64,000 nucleotides of DNA, taken from Rodentibacter genomosp. 1. GTDB lineage: Bacteria; Pseudomonadota; Gammaproteobacteria; Enterobacterales; Pasteurellaceae. Where the stretch lies: the NCBI RefSeq assembly GCF_001999285.1, contig NZ_MLHN01000003.1, forward strand, positions 1 through 64,000, written 5' to 3'. The notes beneath the pieces are model-generated. The model was not told where the DNA came from, ran no database searches, and saw only the letters and a list, made by a program, of their open reading frames with translations. Below are positions 60,534 to 64,000 of the stretch, piece by piece (the first letter of the stretch is position 1; each line of letters begins with the position of its first letter). The translations under genes were made by a program, and so were the position numbers.

Positions 60534-60654
60534 ATTTTTTCCTATGTTACTCATCACGATAAAATTGGGGGCTGATTCTAGCATAAAAATCACTACCTAT
60601 CAGCATTTATCTTGTCTGCGTCGAACTAAGTGCGGTCATTTTTTCTCTGGTTTT

Positions 60655-61098
60655 TTATTCCTTATCAATGACAAACTCAAACCAGTCGATCACATCATTT
60701 TCATGTACGCCATTGCTAATCAAAATACCGGCATTTTTTACACTTTGTGCATCACTGGAAATTAGTGGATGCCAGTCCGGCAAAGGTTTGTCTTCGTAAA
60801 GAAGTCGATAAGCACAGGTATCCGGTAACCAATGAAAATCGGGCAAATTCTTTTTGGTCAGTTTTGTACAATCTTTTTCAATACTAAAACGTTCCACATA
60901 ATGACCGCACTTTCCGGTTTCTAGATTCAACAAATTGCAGGCTATACGGGTGTAATAAAGTTTCTGCCGTTTCCCACGACCTTGAATATATTTGCGATAA
61001 CAGCATTTTCCGCAACCATCGCACAACGCCTCCCATTCGGAGTCGGTCATTTCAAGGAGAGATTTGGTTTGCCAAAAATTAGGCGTTAAATTCATCAT
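60655..61098 (-). CDS. ycgN: YcgN family cysteine cluster protein (UPF0260)
   Basis: A 147-residue protein with the metal-binding CDGCGKCCYRK near residues 26-36 and further cysteines in CNLLNLETGKCGHY and DTCAYRLLYE, the zinc- or iron-chelating pattern of the YkgJ/YcgN families. Its function is not established. It could begin at either of two adjacent ATGs (61098 or 61095). It is upstream of ribH on the same strand but with its own spacing of 120 nt, which includes an uptake signal. Confidence 0.88.
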   Translation of the reverse strand: MMNLTPNFWQTKSLLEMTDSEWEALCDGCGKCCYRKYIQGRGKRQKLYYTRIACNLLNLETGKCGHYVERFSIEKDCTKLTKKNLPDFHWLPDTCAYRLLYEDKPLPDWHPLISSDAQSVKNAGILISNGVHENDVIDWFEFVIDKE

Positions 61099-61385
61099 TT
61101 TGGAACTTTCAGGTATAAAAACACAAACTTAAGATGACATAAACTAAGTGCCATCCACCAAGAACCGCACTATTATAGATATTCAACGATCCAATTGAAT
61201 AATCTTACCATTATATCTCTCCGAAAAAACCAAACGATGCAATATTATTCCCACATAACTCAATAAAAATCTTGATACTGCTCACAATTCTGAAAATTTT
61301 CCATCATTTTTGTAAGCCTTTTTATTGACTGGGTAAAAAAATAGGAGTAAATACTTTTAACAAAAAAGCAACATAAGGACAACAT

Positions 61386-62036
61386 ATGCTTACCATTCAT
61401 CACACGAGTGAATATTCCTTGATTTGCTCACTTCCTCCCCCTGCCGAGCTGTCAAAACAGCAATCTATTTGGCAATTATCAGAATTGGCACAAGCTATCC
61501 CAGGCGTTGTTGAAACAGTCGTCGGAATGAATAATCTAACACTTTTTTATCATCTTCACACCGATCCCCTACAACTTATTAATGAATTGCAGCAACTTTG
61601 GGAAAAAGTTCAATTACAAAAAACACATTTTCAAGGAAAATTAGTGGAAATCCCCGTGCATTATGGTGGGGAATTTGGTGAAGATTTACATGATGTGGCG
61701 AAATATCATCACACCACAGCAAAAGAAATTGTTCGCCTCCATACTTCCCCAACCTATACGGTTTTTATGATGGGCTTCCAACCCGGTTTCCCTTATTTAG
61801 GCGGATTGCCTGAATCCCTCCATACGCCACGTCGTAATGAGCCAAGAACAAGAGTTCCCGCAGGTTCGGTAGGCATCGGCGGGAGCCAAACAGGAATTTA
61901 TCCTTTCACCTCTCCCGGCGGGTGGCAATTATTAGGTAAAACCGAAATTCAACTTTTTGATGTCAATCAAAACCCGCCGGTTTTACTCAAAGCTGGCGAT
62001 CAAGTTCGTTTCGTTGTGGAGGAGATAACCCTATGA
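61386..62036 (+). CDS. pxpB: 5-oxoprolinase subunit PxpB
   Basis: KipI-like subunit of the ATP-dependent 5-oxoprolinase PxpABC, which opens 5-oxoproline (pyroglutamate) to glutamate. The 216-residue protein shows GFQPGFPYLGGLPESLHTPRR and VPAGSVGIGGSQTGIYPF, signatures of the KipI/cyclophilin-like domain. CATAAGGACAACAT precedes the ATG. It is the first gene of the cluster; the 287 nt upstream is AT-rich and carries no recognised operator. Its stop overlaps the pxpC start as ATGA. Confidence 0.94.
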   Translation: MLTIHHTSEYSLICSLPPPAELSKQQSIWQLSELAQAIPGVVETVVGMNNLTLFYHLHTDPLQLINELQQLWEKVQLQKTHFQGKLVEIPVHYGGEFGEDLHDVAKYHHTTAKEIVRLHTSPTYTVFMMGFQPGFPYLGGLPESLHTPRRNEPRTRVPAGSVGIGGSQTGIYPFTSPGGWQLLGKTEIQLFDVNQNPPVLLKAGDQVRFVVEEITL

Positions 62037-62965
62037 TTTATATTCAACATCTTCAAGGCTTTGCTCATCTACAGGATTTAGGCCGCTTTGGCTTACGCGG
62101 ATTTGGTATCGGACATTCCGGTGCAATGGATTGCCTTGCATTGCAAGCGGGAAATTTACTATTGAAAAATGCCCATAATTTGCCCGCACTTGAAATAGCC
62201 TTAGGAAGCCTGACAATAACCTTTGACTGTGACACACCATTTTGTTTAACGGGCGCATTATGTGAGGCAGAACTTGATGATAGCCCTATTTCGCCTTATT
62301 GGCGTTACACGGCAAAAGCGCGCCAAACCCTCAAAATCAAACGAATTACCCAAGGCAACTACACCTATCTTTGTGTTGCCGGAGGCTTTAAAGTACCTAA
62401 AGTATTAGGATCTTATAGCACCAATTTACAAGCAGGTTTTGGTGGGTTTCAAGGACGTTTACTCAAATCCGGTGATCATATTGCGACAGGGTTAAGAGAT
62501 ACGGTGCTTAGCCCATTAGGGATTGAACCCATTTCTTATACAAAAACTATTCATGCAACCGTTTCATCAGAATATGAGGCATTCAACCAAGAAACCCAAA
62601 CATTATTTTGGCAACAGGGTTGGATATTACAACGAAATAGCAACCGTATAGGCTATCGCTTTTCCGGTTCTCAAAAATTAACGCTTAATTCCCCTCTTGA
62701 AATGCTCTCTTATGCCGTACCAATAGGCACAGTTCAAGTACCTCCGGACGGTCAGCCGATAGTATTAATGGCAGATGCTCAAACAACGGGCGGTTATCCA
62801 AAAATTGCCTGTGTTATTCAAGCGGATATTGGCAAATTGGCACAAATACCTTTTGGGGAAACCGTTTATTTTAAACAGGTTACCCATCAACAAGCGCGAG
62901 AGTTATACCAACAAGATCAAGATTATTTAGCCCACATAAGGAGAAAAGTAAATGAAACGCGTTGA
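62033..62965 (+). CDS. pxpC: 5-oxoprolinase subunit PxpC
   Basis: KipA-like carboxyltransferase-type subunit of 5-oxoprolinase. The sequence contains [20 protein letters not shown] near the N-terminus and [23 protein letters not shown] near the end, both family signatures, in 310 residues. GGAGG precedes the ATG. It overlaps pxpB by 4 nt and pxpA by 14 nt, so the three subunits are translationally coupled, consistent with one complex. Confidence 0.94.
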   Translation: MIYIQHLQGFAHLQDLGRFGLRGFGIGHSGAMDCLALQAGNLLLKNAHNLPALEIALGSLTITFDCDTPFCLTGALCEAELDDSPISPYWRYTAKARQTLKIKRITQGNYTYLCVAGGFKVPKVLGSYSTNLQAGFGGFQGRLLKSGDHIATGLRDTVLSPLGIEPISYTKTIHATVSSEYEAFNQETQTLFWQQGWILQRNSNRIGYRFSGSQKLTLNSPLEMLSYAVPIGTVQVPPDGQPIVLMADAQTTGGYPKIACVIQADIGKLAQIPFGETVYFKQVTHQQARELYQQDQDYLAHIRRKVNETR

Positions 62966-63695
62966 TTTAAATGTTGATCTAGCCGAAGGCTATGCGAATG
63001 ATGAAAAATTGTTGCAATTAGTCAGCTCTGCAAATATTGCCTGTGGATTACACGCCGGAGATTACAACGAAATGCGTAAAGCTATTTTATGGGCGAAACA
63101 AAATAACGTCACGATTGGTGCCCATCCCGGCTATCCCGACCGAGAAAATTTCGGTCGCCTTAATATGGATTTAACCAATGAGGAACTCAAAGCCAGTTTG
63201 CTTTATCAGCTCGGTGCGATTGAAGCCCTATGTGAGGCTGAAGGTGTGATATTAAGTTACGTCAAACCGCATGGCGCATTATATAACCAAGCAGCAAAAG
63301 ATCCGGCTCTCGCTCGTTTAATCGTACAAACCATTAAAAAATTTAATCCTGATTTAGCCTTAATGGGGTTATCGGGAAGTGCTATGCTTCTCGCAGCCCA
63401 AGAAGAAGGGCTTAAAATCATTTCTGAAGTTTTTGCTGATCGGCATTATCTCACTGATGGGTCATTGGTACCACGCAGCCGTGATGATGCGTTAGTCGAA
63501 AATGATCAAGAAGCCGTTGCACAGGTTCTACAAATGGTGATTGAGGGAACCGTTCCTACTGTCGAAGGTTTCAATATACCTATTCAAGCCGACAGCATTT
63601 GCTTGCACGGTGACGGTAACCATGCGATTGAATTTGCGAAAAAAATTCGTGCCGCATTACAAGCAGAACAAATTATCATTTCGGCAAAATATTAA
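62952..63695 (+). CDS. pxpA: 5-oxoprolinase subunit PxpA
   Basis: LamB/YcsF family subunit of 5-oxoprolinase. The start [14 protein letters not shown], the [12 protein letters not shown] motif, [14 protein letters not shown] and [11 protein letters not shown] identify it clearly; length is 247 residues. AAGGAGA lies before the ATG, inside the pxpC coding end. With PxpB and PxpC it allows use of pyroglutamate formed from glutamine or peptides. A transporter gene follows 37 nt later. Confidence 0.95.
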   Translation: MKRVDLNVDLAEGYANDEKLLQLVSSANIACGLHAGDYNEMRKAILWAKQNNVTIGAHPGYPDRENFGRLNMDLTNEELKASLLYQLGAIEALCEAEGVILSYVKPHGALYNQAAKDPALARLIVQTIKKFNPDLALMGLSGSAMLLAAQEEGLKIISEVFADRHYLTDGSLVPRSRDDALVENDQEAVAQVLQMVIEGTVPTVEGFNIPIQADSICLHGDGNHAIEFAKKIRAALQAEQIIISAKY

Positions 63696-63732
63696 TAGCC
63701 TCAAGTTGTATAACAACCTATCGGAGATCAAT

Positions 63733-64000
63733 ATGGCAAATAATAACCGTAGCGCCCTACTCGGAGCGGCATTTTTAATGGCGACATCAGCTATCGGCCC
63801 AGGTTTTCTTACCCAAACCGCAACCTTTACCCAATCTTTACTGGCCAGTTTTGGCTTTGTGATTTTACTCTCTATCTTGCTTGATATTGGAGCTCAATTA
63901 AACATTTGGCGAATTATCACCGTTTCAGAAAAAAAAGCCCAAGATATTGCGAATACTATTTTACCCGGTACGGGATATTTTCTTTCATTGCTTATTGTTA
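63733..64000 (+). CDS. Nramp-like transporter (partial, 5' end only)
   Basis: The first 89 codons of a membrane protein that runs off the window. ATCGGAGATCAAT gives a ribosome site for the ATG. The start resembles Nramp-family proteins (LMATSAIGPGFLTQTATFTQ) with hydrophobic helices following, but the helix 1 metal motif DPGN of true Mn/Fe transporters is replaced by polar residues without Asp. Being last in the pxp cluster, it may carry 5-oxoproline or another organic acid rather than a metal. Only the N-terminus can be judged. Confidence 0.7.
   Translation, partial: MANNNRSALLGAAFLMATSAIGPGFLTQTATFTQSLLASFGFVILLSILLDIGAQLNIWRIITVSEKKAQDIANTILPGTGYFLSLLIV

Noticed and set aside
61099-61385. 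Possible riboswitch or operator upstream of pxpB
   Set aside because: The region is AT-rich with no recognised motif or strong secondary structure by eye.

Overview
The window looks like chromosomal DNA of a Pasteurellaceae bacterium from the Haemophilus/Aggregatibacter/Pasteurella side of the family. More than 35 exact copies of the Hin-type DNA uptake signal (AAGTGCGGT or its complement) are scattered through it. The base composition is AT-rich, and the gene clusters (ribH-nusB-thiL-pgpA-dapB, rlmE-ftsH-folP-glmM, dacB/greA/yhbY, lonH-fabA-matP, kdsD-kdsC-rnpB) are the gammaproteobacterial ones. The genus is not resolved from sequence alone. Nearly everything is recognisable housekeeping or metabolic DNA. 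I see no tRNA, complete IS element, prophage or CRISPR array.

Layout. 1-22: the first codons of a minus-strand gene whose start codon runs straight into a pentanucleotide repeat, a probable phase-variable gene that leaves the window. 152-6081: pepN, then purE, purK and aspC; two copies of a large covarying palindrome lie beside pepN and between purE and purK. 6295-12595: a urea transporter and complete urease operon (ureABCEFGH). 12626-20531: cdd, dps, grxB, recD and recB. 20666-26827: ydbH-ynbE (envelope lipid transport), a DsrE-like protein, a purine permease coupled to a catalytically dead Asd paralogue, and ybaK. 26910-31450: a lactate utilisation operon, lldP-lutA-lutB-lutC, behind a perfect CRP site. 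31654-37647: fabA, lonH, matP, cspD, yoaH, truC, yqcC, acyP and a yccT-like gene. 37709-49716: yccS, folC-accD-truA, sixA, glmM-folP-ftsH-rlmE, yhbY and greA. 49880-53345: dacB, the RNase P RNA gene on the minus strand, and kdsD-kdsC. 53391-61098: an unknown lipoprotein, an ArcD-like antiporter, yfaE, then dapB-rhtC-pgpA-thiL, a lipoprotein phosphatase, nusB, ribH and ycgN. 61386-64000: the 5-oxoprolinase genes pxpB-pxpC-pxpA followed by a truncated Nramp-like transporter gene.

The accessory metabolic blocks are urea import and hydrolysis, L-lactate import and oxidation, and 5-oxoproline hydrolysis. All fit a host-associated bacterium using small host metabolites for nitrogen and carbon. Regulation visible in the sequence includes a PurR operator over the purE promoter, a CRP site upstream of lldP, a strong rnpB promoter and many intrinsic terminators, several built from inverted pairs of uptake signals.

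No obviously novel multi-gene system is present. The observations most worth a second look are the repeat-bearing gene start at the left edge, the two palindromes with compensatory changes, the lactate block that lacks Hin-type uptake signals but carries two App-type ones, the Nramp-like protein without its metal motif in the oxoprolinase operon, and two uncharacterised lipoproteins.
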